Shown piece by piece: positions 45,031-57,940 of a stretch of 64,000 nucleotides of DNA. This DNA comes from Blasia pusilla (taxonomy: Eukaryota > Marchantiophyta > Marchantiopsida > Blasiales), in the NCBI GenBank assembly GCA_050084515.1, contig CM114273.1, positions 13,206,001 through 13,270,000 of the forward strand, written 5' to 3'. Below the pieces are notes generated by a model. The model saw nothing but the letters and a program-made list of their open reading frames with translations. It was not told the origin of the DNA and made no database searches. Position 1 is the stretch's first letter, and every line of letters starts with the position of its first letter. The position numbers and the translations under genes were made by a program.

Positions 45031-47542
45031 AAAAAAATGTTTTATATTGTTATCTTCCTACTAGTTATATTGGATGGTTTTAACGTGTTAAAATTTCCTC
45101 ATAAAAAATCTTCATGTGCATCTAATGCTAAAAGTTTCTCTTTTTCAAAAGAATCCTTACAATTCAAAAGACTAGGAGAGATTGATTCTTTTTATTTTTC
45201 CCGGCCATCTAGACTATCCACGTGTCCTGCTCCGGGAAACACGTGTCAATCGTGATGAACGAATTCCTCGTCTTAACCCTTAACTCCTTTGCCCGTGTTC
45301 CGTTGGAACTTAGACTTTGACGAGTTTGACTCCGAGTCTCTACTCTTTCATTGATTCTCACTTCACAAAGAGTTTCATTGGAAACTAAGTTCCACGGGAA
45401 ACTTTCGGGTTAGTGCAGAGATGGAAGGCAGAATGGGACCGAGGTTGGAATGGGATAAGGAATCTCCACGGAAAGTGTGATTTGAGTTCGGGGGCCCTGG
45501 AAACAGATGAGACATTTCGCGTGTGCGTTTCTGCTTTCTTAATTCTTCCTTGAGTTGAGTGTTGTGATTTCGAGTCGCTACGATTACCGCTTCCCTTACC
45601 TTGCCGAGATCGATTCCTAGCTGGTGTTGCATTCACTTCCTCTTCAGATTCCCGGTAAGTTTCGAGAATTTTTGGAGTTCGAGTGGAGGTCAGAGTTGGA
45701 CAGAAGAATTGGACTGGGATTGGGATGAGAGAACACGCGGAATGCAGTGAATGTGATTTCGGGATTGTGGAGACTGATGAGAGCATTCTCTCGTGCGGCG
45801 TTTCTATCAGCCTTTTTAACCATTCGGCTTTAACCGCTGAAGGTTTATGGCTGTGGTAGTCTCTGCGATTACCGTACCGTAGCATCGATTGATTGCGTCT
45901 TCACTTTTGTAGCATTCCTTTACAGCTTGCGCATTGTAAGAAGCACTTTTGTAGCATTCCTTTACAGCATGCTGGGCTTGGCCCCGCAGCTTCCAAGCCT
46001 GCAATCAAATGCTTGAATTGGAGTCGTCGAGCGAACAGGTGCTTCGTTTGGACGTCACCGGACCAATTTGAAGCATGGGCCGACGACCGATTTGAACCAC
46101 GCTTCAGAATCCGGACCATTCCTGCCAGTAAACGCGCGTGATTCAACGCTTCTTGGTCTGGCATCCCCGCAGTCATTGAAGTAGCGGGAGGCACGTCCGC
46201 TCTGGTGCGAGATCGTCCCTCGAGGAGAGAACAGAGTGTGGAGAAATCGGATCGCGAGTATCCACAAACTTAATAATCCCAACGGTCGAGTCGAATGGAA
46301 TGGACACTGCAGTCTCATGGCGTCACTGAGGAGTGAGAGTGTACACAAACTCAACAATCCCCGAAACCGAGAAAGAATGGAATGGACACTGCACAGCCAC
46401 TGGCGTAATTCCTCCGCGAGCGCTCCGCGTTGATCGGATGTCCGAACGATTGATTCGTCTCCCCTCGAGAAGCGAGAAGTGGTCATTACTCCAATCTGTA
46501 TCCGCACCCGAATTCGCCAAAGCGCCCCTCCGCGGTCGCACAGATTCGCCCCCACCTTCTCCCCATAATAGAAATGGTCGGCGCCACGACACACGCAGAA
46601 CCCTATCGCCACTTCCGCCCATGAATCGCCGTCTCACCCCACAGCAACATTCGCTGAACGTTCGCCATCGATGACGCGAGTCTCTCGATCCGCTCCCACA
46701 GTCACTCACCACCTAAGCCTCGAGTCATCCAAAATGACAAAACTCACACGCTCGACCTCCAGATTCCAGGACTACGCGTATGTATGTGCACAAATACGAG
46801 GGATTCACCGGCGAGCGGCTACAACAACGAACAGTAAGGGAATACAGAATCGGAGTGATCCGAACACCAGCGTCCCCGACAAACGAGCAAGAATCACCAA
46901 ATGCGAGCCCGATCAGACGAACGCATCTCGTTGGCGCAGTCGTGGATCGACAAGGCATCCCGACGGACGAAGCTCGTGGCAGAACACGACGGCGATGGAG
47001 GGCGTCAAACCCGAGCTCACCACCCTCCTGGCGCAGGCGCTCGCGTCGGTGCGGTCCAATGCATTCCCGCCATCTCGATTAGCTCGGGCGGCGAGGGAAG
47101 AGTAGAGTCATGAAAGAGCGAGCGAGAGAGAGAGAGTCAGATACGGTGCTAGCTGGAATGTATACGCCGCCATCGCGTTCAGCTTTTCGTCGAGGTAGTT
47201 CATCTCACACGAATGGAACATACCGAGAACATACCGATACTGTACGAAGAGCGTTTGCTTCTCGTTCGCGTTCTCCTCCCCCGCTTTCTGAGGTCCGCTG
47301 CGGCGTCGTCCTCATCTGCTCCCCAACTGCTCTCACGGCTCCTCGTCTGTAAGACGTCACACGGAGCCGATCGGAGCCACGCGCATGACAGAACAGAATC
47401 GAATTGTCGTGAGTAGGCGGCGGGAGGAGGAGGAGGTAAATATCGTCGTTCGAAAGAGCAGTGGGGGCTGAATTCGGTGGTGTGTAAGACTGCGGAAGAG
47501 GCGCGAGGAGTGCGAGGCGGAGGAGCTGCGCTGCGATTAGGA
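45031..47542. other. Upstream region of the NUDT1-like gene, no recognised protein
   Basis: AT-rich to 45.3 kb, then more GC-rich towards the gene. It holds two perfect 25-base direct repeats starting CACTTTTGTAGC (45902-45926, 45944-45968). An imperfect tandem pair about 82 bases apart shares GAATGGAATGGACACTGCA-type sequence (46262-46420). The many overlapping ORFs at 46-47.5 kb look like GC-rich noncoding DNA. Confidence 0.5.
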
Positions 47543-47705
47543 ATGGCCGCGTGTGACATGGATGGAGATGGGATCGGACCGCCGCTTCCAAGAGTAGGAG
47601 TGGCAGTGCTAATCTGCAAAGGTCAGCGAGTGTTGGTAGGCCGTCGGAAGTCCAAAGTGGGATACGATCAATTCGCCCTCCCCGGTGGTCACCTGGAGTT
47701 CGGTA

Positions 47706-47736
<31 letters not shown>

Positions 47737-50004
47737 CTCCTCAGTGCCTCGCGTGTTGGTGCGCGCGGATGGCTTCATAGCTGCGGCGGCGATCGAATGC
47801 GAAGGTCCGCCGCGCACCGAACCGCTTGAAGCGTCGCTGCCGCAGGCCTCGTCTATGACTCCTGTTCCAATTGCGACGCGATCCGAGTGAGCCTCGACGG
47901 CGCGCACCGCTTCGATCGGCGCCGCCGCAGCGATCGAATGCGAAGGTCTGCTGAGCACCCACGGAACCGCTCGAATTGTCGGTGCCGCAGGTCTCGTCTC
48001 TGGCTCGAGCCTCGGATTCCTGTTCCAATTGTGACGCGATCCCAGAGAGCCTCGACGGCGAGGCGGAAGTGGGAGCTGAGCCCATGAGCACATCGAACTC
48101 GGGGGACACAGTGGATCTCTTCTCGTCCGCTGAAAGGATTCGGCGATCATCCATTCCTGCTGGCCCCGAACACGAAATCAGATCTGTTCGATTCGACAGG
48201 CCTTCCTCCCACAAGAATCCTCCCCCTCCCCTGTCTGCGTCAACGACATCCCAAGCGAAGCTCCTTCCGAGTCCTCAGTCCGGGAGTCCAGTCTACGCAC
48301 GCACTTAACGCAGTAGTCGATTCGTGCTTTCAATGAGAGCTTTTGGAGTTTCTTCTTTTGGAGTTGAACTTCTTATTCTTGAAGGCATGCGAGGGAGCAT
48401 AGCCAAGTCACATATATGAGGTACCCCTTTGTTCCGCAAAGGGGTACCTCCTATATGCTTTTTTCCAAGTTCTGAAGGAGGACGCTTAAGAACTCAAGGC
48501 ATATAGGGGAGCATGGTGGAGTTGTTTCTGCTGTTGGAGAGTTCAGTAGATAGGGGGAAAGCCAACTTCTCCTTTTTTTTAAACCCGCATGTGGGCTTTG
48601 GATACTTTGGATACTCTTTGGGTCCCCCTCTTTTGTTTTTCTGATGGGTTTTCCATCATGCATATTTATTGAGGTTCCTCACTTTACTTCCAGCGGAGGT
48701 CTTTCATGTCTTTGAGTTTGTCTTAGTTCTCAATCCGGGAGCATAGTCGAGTCACGCAGACTTAAGGCACATGAGAAAATATGAGATTGGTATTCTCGGC
48801 AAAGGTTTAGGATTGTGTCCAAGTTCTTGAACGGGAGCATAGATCACACACTTGAGGCACATGGGAATGCATGGGAGCTTTGGTTTTGCATTGGCCTTGG
48901 CAGTTATCTGCTCCTTTCTATGTCTCTCTGGCTGCAGATGGCCAACTGCTGTAGTTGAACTTGTTGATCCTCGCATGCAAGAGGGCATGGGTTTAGTGCC
49001 GAGCTTGCAAAAGGTGGGTGCGTCTCAACCCCATGGAAGTGGTGTCCTCCAGCATGGGCGTGGATTACCCAAGTTCGTTATGTGCCTGGAGTGTGTGCGA
49101 CTTTCCTATGTTCTCAAGTTGGGCTGAGAATTGGAGAAAATCCAAGAACTTGGGGTCATCGAGTATATCTTCCCTGAACGCATGAGAGTTCCATCGACTT
49201 TATGTGGTCCGTCGATGGAGTTGCTAATCACTGCCATTTCTACTCAGCCATGCAGAGAATCCTGTGGGACTTCACTCCTTGGATTTCGATTCAAGCAAGT
49301 ACTGTAGAGCCGCTTAACTCCTGCATGAACCCGTCTGGCTGACGATGTGAATTGTACCCAAATCAAGATCCCGTCTCTCCAAGACGCCCAACAAGTTGTC
49401 TGCTCTAAGGCCACAGGCAGTGGTGCTGCTTCAACTAAATTGTGGTTATTGGATTGTGTCACTGCTGAACCAACAGATGGCCTCTTGGGAAATCCTGAAA
49501 GGTCCATGGTAGCATTGGAAACTCCATGTGAAAAAGAGAACCAGATGGTACAGGGACCTTGGGTTGTAGTAGATTCTGAGGGTTCAAGGACGCAAAGCTT
49601 CAACTGATCATGTCATGACTGATTTCACAATGCTGAGGATGGAAAAGTAAGTGTAGTGAACCAGCAACTGCATTTGTGACCCACTTCCTTTTCTGGTGTG
49701 TCTCTGATCAGGGGAGACGTTGGAAGAGTGCGCCATGCGAGAGGTGGCAGAAGAGACTGGACTGCAGATTCAAAATGTCAAGCTTGGCACTGTGACCAAC
49801 AGCATACTAATGGATGATCTACGCCCAGCTCATTATGTCACCGTCTACATGAAGGCTGTGCCGGTGAATTTGGACCAACAGCCCCAGACGCTTGAGCCCG
49901 ACAAATGCGACGGATGGACTTGGGCCGATTGGCCCAATATTCCAGATCCAAAGTTCAAGCCCCTTGAAGAGCTTCTACGTTCTAGATATGATCCCTTCTT
50001 GTAA
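47543..50004 (+). CDS. Nudix hydrolase, NUDT1-like (two exons)
   Basis: Exons 47543-47702 and 49712-50004 join in phase to 150 residues, close to the 147 of Arabidopsis NUDT1. That enzyme is a cytosolic hydrolase acting on oxidised dGTP, dihydroneopterin triphosphate and NADH. The conserved parts are PRVGVAVLICKGQRVLVGRR, DQFALPGGHLEFG, and a perfect Nudix box split by the intron (G-x5-E-x7-REVAEE-x-G-L). The C-terminal YVTVYMKAV and EPDKCDGWTWADWPNIP blocks are family-typical. The chosen ATG (MAACDMDGDG) gives the family-length protein; an in-frame upstream ATG at 47477 would add 22 residues. The 2009-bp intron opens with a TC-rich tract right after the GT. No lesion is visible. Confidence 0.93.
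47790..48064. repeat. Tandem duplication inside the NUDT1-like intron
   Basis: Two imperfect units about 141 bases apart, each starting CGATCGAATGCGAAGGTC and later sharing CTGTTCCAATTG-GACGCGATCC. The second unit is slightly shorter. Confidence 0.85.
48411..48457. repeat. Hairpin in the NUDT1-like intron
   Basis: The arms GAGGTACCCCTTTG and CAAAGGGGTACCTC surround a 5-base loop TTCCG. The outer CATATA/TATATG bases also pair after a single mismatch, giving about 20 paired bases. Confidence 0.9.
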
Positions 50005-50212
50005 GAGTCCATGTGTGTGTCTGTTTTATATGTACCCTCTCAAATGCTCACAATCTCACTGATGGTAATCTTGTGAGGTCTGGTGTCTCAAAATCGGAGC
50101 CAGGAGTGTTTCATGAAGATTGTGAGCGTTAGCTTGAAGTGGCTGGCTCGCGAGTGCCAGCCACTTCTGGAAACTATCAATCTAGTGCATCAAAGGGAGC
50201 CAGAGATGCTTA

Positions 50213-50214
<2 letters not shown>

Positions 50215-50244
<30 letters not shown>
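50215..50244. repeat. (CA)n microsatellite
   Basis: About fifteen uninterrupted CA units in the 3' flank of the NUDT1-like gene. Confidence 0.97.
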
Positions 50245-50247
<3 letters not shown>

Positions 50248-51095
50248 CAGACATGTGCTTATTGGAATGCTGCTGATGACTATCCTCAATGAGAGGAGTT
50301 TGTGAAAGTTTGTAAAGTTTTTGTAAAGGGACAAATGTGTATGTTCTCCATCTTGGGGAGAACATTGTGTTTACGACATATTTATAAGTACATTCATAAG
50401 AAGACTCGTCGCTCGCTTGCTCATATCAACTTCTCCTCCACCTGGACTCACATTGCTGGCCAGTTTGTGTGTTGGGTTTGTGTTTGGAAAGGACCACCCA
50501 TAAGGGTAATCAAAGTCAAGTTTATTAACCAGGTGGTTTGAGGATCTTCTTTTGAATTTGATTGTATTGATTTAAGATTGTAGAGAGATCACCTGGTGAT
50601 TAGTGACTATTCGAGCTGGCTGGACCACTGCTTTTGGCCAAGTCCAAACGTTTATTTTAGACTGTGAGGGGCCATCTTTTTGGAATTAAACATTGTATAC
50701 CATTCCACTCTGCCATAAAGGTTTTGAGTGGCCTATTAAATCTCTGTGTAGTGTCCGTAAAGTCTTCTTGAGATGAATAATATGGTGTTTATTCCCCAGC
50801 TTTGTACATTCCACCTCTAGATGAGAAGATCTCATTAGGTACTCTATGTGATCCTCTCAGCATTAAGACCTTAATTGGTGCATTCAATGACAATCATTGT
50901 CTTCATATTTATCCTCCCTTTAGAAAGCCAACGTGATTAAATTCATTTTCCTAGTTTTTTTCGTGGGTAGTATGAATATTCATCCTAGTATTCATTGTCA
51001 TCATGTGGACGATTAAGCACATAACCGATTCGTTCCCCTCAAGTAATGCCATAATTCTTCTCTTACTATTTTCTTAAAATGTTTCTTTGGATTAT

Positions 51096-51243
51096 ATTAG
51101 TATCTTCAATTCTTAACAGATGTGAAATGCTTGCAATGTCCTTCCATGTATTATTTCCATATTTTCCCACCAAGATGGATGAAGATGATGCGTGGAAGGA
51201 CATGGCAAGCATTTTACATCTAATAAGAATTGATGTCACTAAT
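51096..51243. mobile_element. 148-bp MITE with 53-bp terminal inverted repeats
   Basis: The left arm starts ATTAGTATCTTCAATTC and ends TGTCCTTCCATG. The right arm is its complement with a handful of mismatches and ends CACTAAT. Only about 40 bases separate the arms. A related sequence (GATGCATGGAAGGACAT with the CCATATTTTTCCACCAA core) follows at 51305-51385, truncated. Confidence 0.8.
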
Positions 51244-52508
51244 GTAATGTAAGAGAAATATTTTCATAGATGGAATGACTCCAGCAGACACAAATTTCTA
51301 TGAAATTTTCTGTCATCATCTCCATATTTTTCCACCAATAAGGATGGGGGTGATGCATGGAAGGACATCAAAGTCATCTAATAGGAAACTTATCTCCTTG
51401 CATACTATGAGGTCCCATAGTAGTCCCATAGTATGAGATCCATACATCCCAAAGAGAAACATCCGTTTCATTTAAATATGGTGCAAGTACTCCATACAAA
51501 GAAACCCTCCTATTTCATTTAGAAAACAGGTTTGAAATCCCTAGGTAAAACACCCCTACTTGCATAGGGGAGTTTTTTTCTCATATTCCTTATACATTCC
51601 TCAAACTCCCCTATTCCTTACAAGATGTAATAGATATTATGTTGAATGAGGAATATGACATAGTCATGCTATTAAGTGTGTTTCGTCCATCTTCTATCTA
51701 GGTCCAAATTCTTGTCATGTGGCAAGGGCTTCACATGGCATTCATATTTTATTTGCTGGGAATTATTTCAACTATAAGTTCTTAAATTATTTGAGCTCTC
51801 AAGGTGACAAATTACAAACTTGAATTGTTTTAAATTCTTCTTTCCCCTTGTGCTCTCTTATTTGACCTTCCACATTTCCCAACTAACCGCAACCACTTTC
51901 AAGGAGATCTTTGGTCAAGAAATGTCATAAATTGGTGTATGATGATTTTTATTTTGATGTAGGTTTCATTATGTAAACGCCGTAAACTTCATTATTCAAA
52001 TGCCGCTTCTTCTCCAATATAAGCTTAATTCAATTCTCACATAGATACATAGGGTCAATACACTTAGAAGTAGTTGTTTATGCCATTATTATGCAATCTT
52101 GCGCAAACCTTTCACTCCCAAACCAACTCTTCACTCTAAAAAACCTGGCACTTTCAAGGTCGGGTAAAACAACAAGAGAGTTTGAATCTCAAAATTCAAC
52201 TACAAAAACATACGCGTCCTTCTATACCCTTACTTTGTTTTTGAGTCGTAAGATTCGAGGTCACGTGTGTGCCCATATAGCAAGTCTATGTTTTCAAGAG
52301 TGAATATCTATAGCACAAAGGCTACATCAAAAATCATACGTGTGAGCTCATCCAAGAACAATGTGTATGTATCCCATTCCATTCCATCCACATTTAATTC
52401 ATATTTCATTTCATTCAAAATTGCATGGCTTCTTACATTAAATCTTGTATTCTTTGTATCCGTAGTGTAATGCACGAGGACATACCACCTACATTTCACA
52501 TCTTGTAA

Positions 52509-53340
52509 GTGCTACTAATTATGATCATGACTACGCGCATTACTACTAAAAAATCTACCATCAACGAAGGAAAGAGCATGTGTAGGGTGCAAGTATCACA
52601 AATGTTCAAGCATTTCCATGGAGATTATATGGAAGGGCCATCTTGGAGCCTTCCACGAGAAAGTCTTTTCCACCTACACAATGAGCATGTTTGTGCAAGT
52701 GCGATTTCTCCATCAATGACAATACCTCCATTTGTACAGAAGTCCCCAAAGAAAGATACTCATCAATTTAGTAGTAGGTATGATGGGGAATTTTCTTACT
52801 CCACAGACTTCTCAAATCTAGCCAATGAGACAACACTTTTTGAAGATGACAATGAATATTATCCTACACCCATTCTTGAGAATGCAAAAGACAAGGAGCT
52901 ATTGCACGTTGGTTCCTTTGGGTACTAAATTACAACAAAGAAATGGAATCACACACAATGGAGAAAGAGGTTTCTATGGCGACCCCAAAGAAAGAGTACA
53001 CCCACCCATCCCCAAATCCAGATGTAGATAGTGTTGTACCAGTACCACACATATGTAGAGTTCATCCCTTCTAAATGAGCTTCTATGCAAGTTCACATGA
53101 GTTAGGCTCACATGACTACTTGATCGACCCAATTGATAGTGAGGTGGATGAATGCTCATCATCATGTACCCTTGGATGCAGTCCTCTACATCCTTTGGAT
53201 TGGAGTGGTCATGTGCTCATGGATGAGGGATTCTAGAAGGGTAGACGTGTCATGCTTTGGATCAAAATTGACCAACCATGATATTCAAGATTCAAATAAA
53301 TATCATGATTTACCTATTGTGATTTTTTGTTTGTATTGAA
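52509..53340 (+). other. Unidentified ORF remnants
   Basis: A 139-codon open frame (52509-52928) and out-of-frame continuations to 53340 do not match a family I know. They lie about 1 kb upstream of, and on the same strand as, a PIF/Harbinger transposase remnant. They could be an accessory ORF of that element, but no Myb-like motif is visible. Confidence 0.3.
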
Positions 53341-54319
53341 ATCCAAAAGTGGATCATGATAATGCTTCCATCCATATTACGTGATACATTCTACTAGAGG
53401 ATTTCACTTCCATGTGCACACAATTATTTGGGATACACATTCCTCATCAGGAGGCCAATTCTATGTTATCAAAACCAACAACCAAAATCTGTTGGAACCT
53501 AAATCTCAAGCTGTACTACCATTTGGGGCGGGCTGTTGAATATAGAATCCTCCATCAACCATGTATCTCACTATCTATGATTAGAACACAAGTCATCATC
53601 CTCAATAGATAAACAAGGATCTAGCCAATAAGAGGCGAGGCACACCCGACACAAGCATAGACAATTAGAAGTGAGATCCTTTAGCTAGAAAACAAGAACA
53701 AAGGGCATCTCTCTCTCTCTCTTAGTTCTCTCACATATAACTCCAATCCAAACTCTCACTTCGAATTGCTTCAAGGATGCTCCTCTCTTCCTCCTAATTT
53801 CGTCGTCTCTTCTCTCACTCGGCTTGCCTAGGTTGCACCTCTATTAATAGACCTAGTTCACATGTTCTTCAGGATTTCTTCAACCTACCTAATATTTCCG
53901 CCGCCTTGCATTAGGGCTCCTTCAAAATACTTGAGGCCCTAATGCCGTGCATTAGTCATCCTAGCCGATTCCTGCCTCCATTCGGGCTCTATTATGGATC
54001 TGAACCCTTGAGATCCTATTGGCCATCGTCAGTCGAAGGATTGGGTCTCATGGCTATCTTTCTCGGGTCACGTGCGACTCCAAGAAGATGCCTTCCGGCT
54101 TGAACCAGAGGAAGCACGTGGGGCAATGAGTTGGCCAATAGGACAACATATGCAGGGGATAAAATCCAATTTCGAGCACAACATGGCTTTTTGAATTGTT
54201 GTAGTGTAATTGATATTATATACTTTCTCATGGAACTACTAACGGCTGCAAATTCCACAATATGAAAAACAAATCTTATGCATGGGCAATGAAAGCTAAG
54301 ATAGAAATTCTTGGATGTG

Positions 54320-54740
54320 TAGGTCAGATATCCAGCTTCTATTCATGATACTTGAATTCTTTGTAACTCCCAATTCTACCAAAATGCCACTTCCAACCAA
54401 AGGGTTCTAGGTGGAGATTCACTTCCTTTGAGACATGGTAAGAGGATTCGGGAGTATATTATTGGTCATACAAGATATCCCCTCTTACCATGGCTCGTAG
54501 TTTCTTATCATGGAGCACTTACCGGACAGAAGGATACTTGAAACTTTTATCATTCTTTCATGAGGATGTGCGAGGAGAGAGCTTTTGGCTGACGAAAAAG
54601 GACATAACGCAAACTGAATTGAGTCATTTACAAGCCAAACTTACAAACATTTCCAAAGATGAGATTTGCTACATGTGCTCTTCACAGTATCATGATAGAT
54701 GGAGAAGATCCTCTAGTAGATGATCTCATGGACCCCTCCT
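54320..54740 (+). pseudogene. PIF/Harbinger-type DDE transposase remnant
   Basis: Pieces in several frames give RYPASIHDT (from the G-P-S-x-HD catalytic block), then a degraded linker, then REYIIGHTRYPLLPWLVVSY. FMRMCEERAFG comes next and FATCALHSIMIDGEDPL last. Order and spacing match the DDE_4 superfamily transposases of plant PIF/Harbinger elements. In these the Asp-Asp-Glu triad lies in HD, GD-GYP and ERAFG; the second Asp is His here (IIGHTRYP). The remnant is clearly inactive. Confidence 0.82.
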
Positions 54741-55790
54741 CCTCAACAAGGACGTATAAAGCACAAGGTCATATTGATCCTCCAAACAATGGAAGAACAC
54801 TTAAAGGAAGGAGAAATGGCGATGCTCTTTCCGAGCACGTCATGGCAAGAGAGCGAATAGTAATTTCAACATACCAATAGAAGTACATATAACATACAAG
54901 AAGAAGTATTATCATATATCCATATATATGTTTAATATATAAGTACATTTCATGTGCATATTTTTTTTCACCGTATCCTCAATGAAGTATAGTTCTTTTT
55001 TGAATGTAAAATTTCAAGATCTTTTTTCAAATCTCCTACCAAAGACATGACACAAGGCCCTCGATATCATTGCGAGAGCATCTGCATCTATTTTAGGACT
55101 TCCAATTAAATAAATTTAAATGAATAAATTAGGCCTTGTAGTGATATTAAAAAAGTGAATTTTAATTCTTCTCATGATATTGATATACCTAGGGGCACAA
55201 ATAAAGCTATCAAACTCATGGATGGAGAATTGAAGTCAGCATTAAGATAAAGTAGAAGTGAAGTATCAACGCTTGAAAGTCCTATGCTCTCCGGGCGAGT
55301 CTCCGAGTCCACATCTTATCGTTTGGGAAACCATTTGACTAGACCCTTGTAGTACACTTCATCAAAGTTTGAAGGTAGATCCTATGCTTTCCAACCCTTT
55401 TTGGAAATGAAAGCACCGAAGTAAGACAACTCGCCACTTTTTGCCTTCTGCTCCCAATCATAAACATGTACTGAAAACTTACATAAGTGTCACTTGTGAA
55501 ATAAAGAAATTTCATGTTTGCATCACATTATAAGAATTTGATACCACCAACTTAACCTGTTTGAATTCTTTTATTAGAGCACTTCAATTTCTTTTTGTAG
55601 GCCTAGCCATCACGAATAGGTTGCTTCACCCCGTTCTTGAAACAAAATTCAACCAATTATTCTATCTCTCATGTATGATTCCTCCTTATTCTTTCCTTCC
55701 ATATACTAATTTATTTTTTAGATATTATTTAAATTTAAAATTCTGATTTTTTTATGTATTTATTGAAGTCTACATTCATGTGCGATATTT
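54741..55790. other. AT-rich stretch without a recognised gene
   Basis: Between the PIF/Harbinger remnant and the Helitron fragment. No motif, repeat or coding similarity seen. Confidence 0.4.
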
Positions 55791-57940
55791 CTGCAGACTT
55801 CCTATTCCTTTAAACCCTATTGATATAAGTGATGTTCTTAAGGCTCTTCGTGGTGTCACACAACAACAGAAACGTGCTCTTCGTGCTGAAAATTTAGCCT
55901 TGAAAAAATAAATGGAAATAGATTACCCAAGAGAGTATAAAAGAAAGCGATGTGCTTTACAAAATCGTGTTGATCTTATTGTTCCCTTTCTCACAACTAT
56001 GAATATTGCAACATCCATTAATTATATTCCACAAGAACTCTTGTATTTGCTTTTTCCCATTTCTCATTACCATCAATTTTTTTTTACTGGTTTTTTTCCA
56101 TTCATTCCCCTAACTTGATGTTTTTCTATTTCTTTAGGTTGAAATTGCACAAGACATATCTCATTCTACAGCTCATTCCGTTGGCGTTGTTCCATTGGGA
56201 TCTCCTTTGCCTTCTCCTATGCATGTCGGAGTATTGAATGGTGTTACTTTGCCTCATATTTTTGCAACATTTTTTATTTCCACTACGATCAAAGAGGTGG
56301 TACTACCTACCACTACAGCATATGCTTCAAGGATGCCAAAGCGGACTAAATATAGGAATATTGCACGAAATTGAAACTTCCAAGAAAAATACATTTAAAA
56401 TCTTGGTCTTGGATAGAAGGTGCATTCCATCAACGGTTGTCATACGATTGGGCTTATGGCAGATGTTTGTGCGTCTTGTTTTTCTATGCATTGGAAATAT
56501 GAAAGAGTGAAGAACACACGGTTTAGAAACTTTCCTTTTCGCACATGTTGTGAGCATGGGCAAATTCAACTACCCTTCCTTAAGGCATGTTCTCCTTTCT
56601 TGCATGCATTATTGAAGATTGAGTTATAGTCAAGCTCATCAGACACACGTATTCCTATATTTGGTACTCATAGGAAATAGGAAAGCTTAATCTTGGTTAT
56701 TAAGTTAAGCACAATTATCTCAACTAGGGTTAGTTAACCACAGTTAGAATAACTCAAGACTATGGAAGGACCTGTCCTTGTGGGACCCATCTTTCTCTTC
56801 TTTCTCATTTCCCCAACTTGCCTACGTGTTCCATACTTTCTCATTGTTACCTCCCTCCACCCCCATTCCCTGCCCCTTTATTGCCCCACTCGGCCTTGCC
56901 TTATCTTCCATCATGAATTATAAGTGTGGGCCTCGCCTCTTGCAATCCATGTTTGTAGATGTGTCCAGACTTATCCATCCATGTTTGTCATAGGAACGGA
57001 CATGTTCTTTTTTGTGCAATCATGGCGATATCCCCTCAATTATGCTTGTTTAGTAGTTTTCTACAATCATTTATCTCGGGAGTTAGATATCCACTTTCTG
57101 ATTCATGCTCGACATTATAATTCAACGTTTCAATTTTCATCACCTAGAATGCATGTTGGCCAAAAATTTGGCGGGATTGGAAATTTTAGAATTCAAGGTG
57201 GCATTTACCATTCAATTGGCTCTCTCATCCACAAAATGGTTAGTGCCCTCAATTTGGGAAAATTTACATTCATATTACAGAGCATGAACTCCAATATCGG
57301 AGTAGGTAATGGCTGATGAACTACCTCTAGAGGTCCTAAGAGGTCTACAACAAATGTTACATGACCATAATCCATATGTTCAAAGATTTAGAAACTTTTC
57401 TAATGATGCGGCACGTCCAAATTTGACTATATTGTTGATGGCAAGCAAGCAAGGTCTCTAAGAAAAAAAGTACACTTTGCCTCTTGCTTCCGAGGTTTCT
57501 AAAATACTTCGTGGTGAATAGAGGTTGCTAAAATACACAAAGGAATAGAGAAGCGTGACATTCTTATACAGTTGCATGGAGGAGAAGTACAACATAGATC
57601 AAATTTTAATGAGGCCTATATTCTTCTTAATTTTGTCCTTTTATTTCCTTTTGGGGAGGCAAGTTGGTATCTTGGGATTCCTTTCTAGAGTTTTTCCGTC
57701 TCTACTCGAGATTATCTCTCATCTAATAACCACACCAACGATGAAGTATTGCAACAAGATTATAATTCCTTACATTGCAATGAGGAGGTTGAAGGCCGCA
57801 TTAGGAAGACCATGATTGCATTGCTATTTGCATCTTTTTCCCTCAAAGAAGATATCTTGGCGAAGATGACAATCGATTACTACGATTTGATCGATTGACC
57901 CAAGAGTACATGGTGGATGTTTATGCAACTATTGATATGG
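55790..57940 (+). pseudogene. Helitron N-terminal region remnant
   Basis: Plus-strand pieces in shifting frames give ALRGVTQQQKRALRAEN, ADVCASCFSMHWKYERVKN with CCEHGQIQLPFLKACSPFLH (56430-56610), and FGGIGNFRIQGGIYHSIGSL (57160-57220). VLRGLQQMLHDHNPYVQRFR (57340-57400) and TQEYMVDVYATIDMV (57895-57940) follow. These are the zinc-finger-like and pre-Rep blocks that precede the Rep core in plant Helitron proteins, in correct order. Similarity ends at about 57940, before the Rep catalytic core. A MITE copy interrupts it at 56757-57024. Confidence 0.85.
56757..57024. mobile_element. Second, inverted copy of the 325-bp MITE (truncated)
   Basis: The reverse complement matches 42871-43100 well (CCACACTTATA, TCATGATGGAAG, AACACG-AGGCAAGT and GGACA-GTCCTTCCATAG are shared). 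The right edge reads CATGATTGCAC on the complement, matching the CATGGTTGCAT start of copy 1. About 80 bases of the other end are missing. Confidence 0.8.

Larger units (their letters stand above)
50005..52508. other. Downstream region with MITEs, no recognised gene
   Basis: The 3' UTR of the NUDT1-like gene is followed by a (CA)15 microsatellite at 50215-50244 and AT-rich DNA. The inverted-repeat element at 51096-51243 and a partial relative at about 51305-51385 are the only structured parts. Confidence 0.5.

Noticed and set aside
46055-46612. 185-codon minus-strand ORF upstream of the NUDT1-like gene
   Set aside because: Overlapping long ORFs in several frames of GC-rich DNA with no family signature; more likely chance than a gene.
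47689-48150. 153-codon minus-strand ORF in the NUDT1-like intron
   Set aside because: Its repetitive sequence is explained by the tandem duplication and the TC tract within the intron.
50083-50292. ORF with a Thr-His repeat downstream of the NUDT1-like gene
   Set aside because: The repeat is the (CA)n microsatellite and the ORF lies in the 3' flank.
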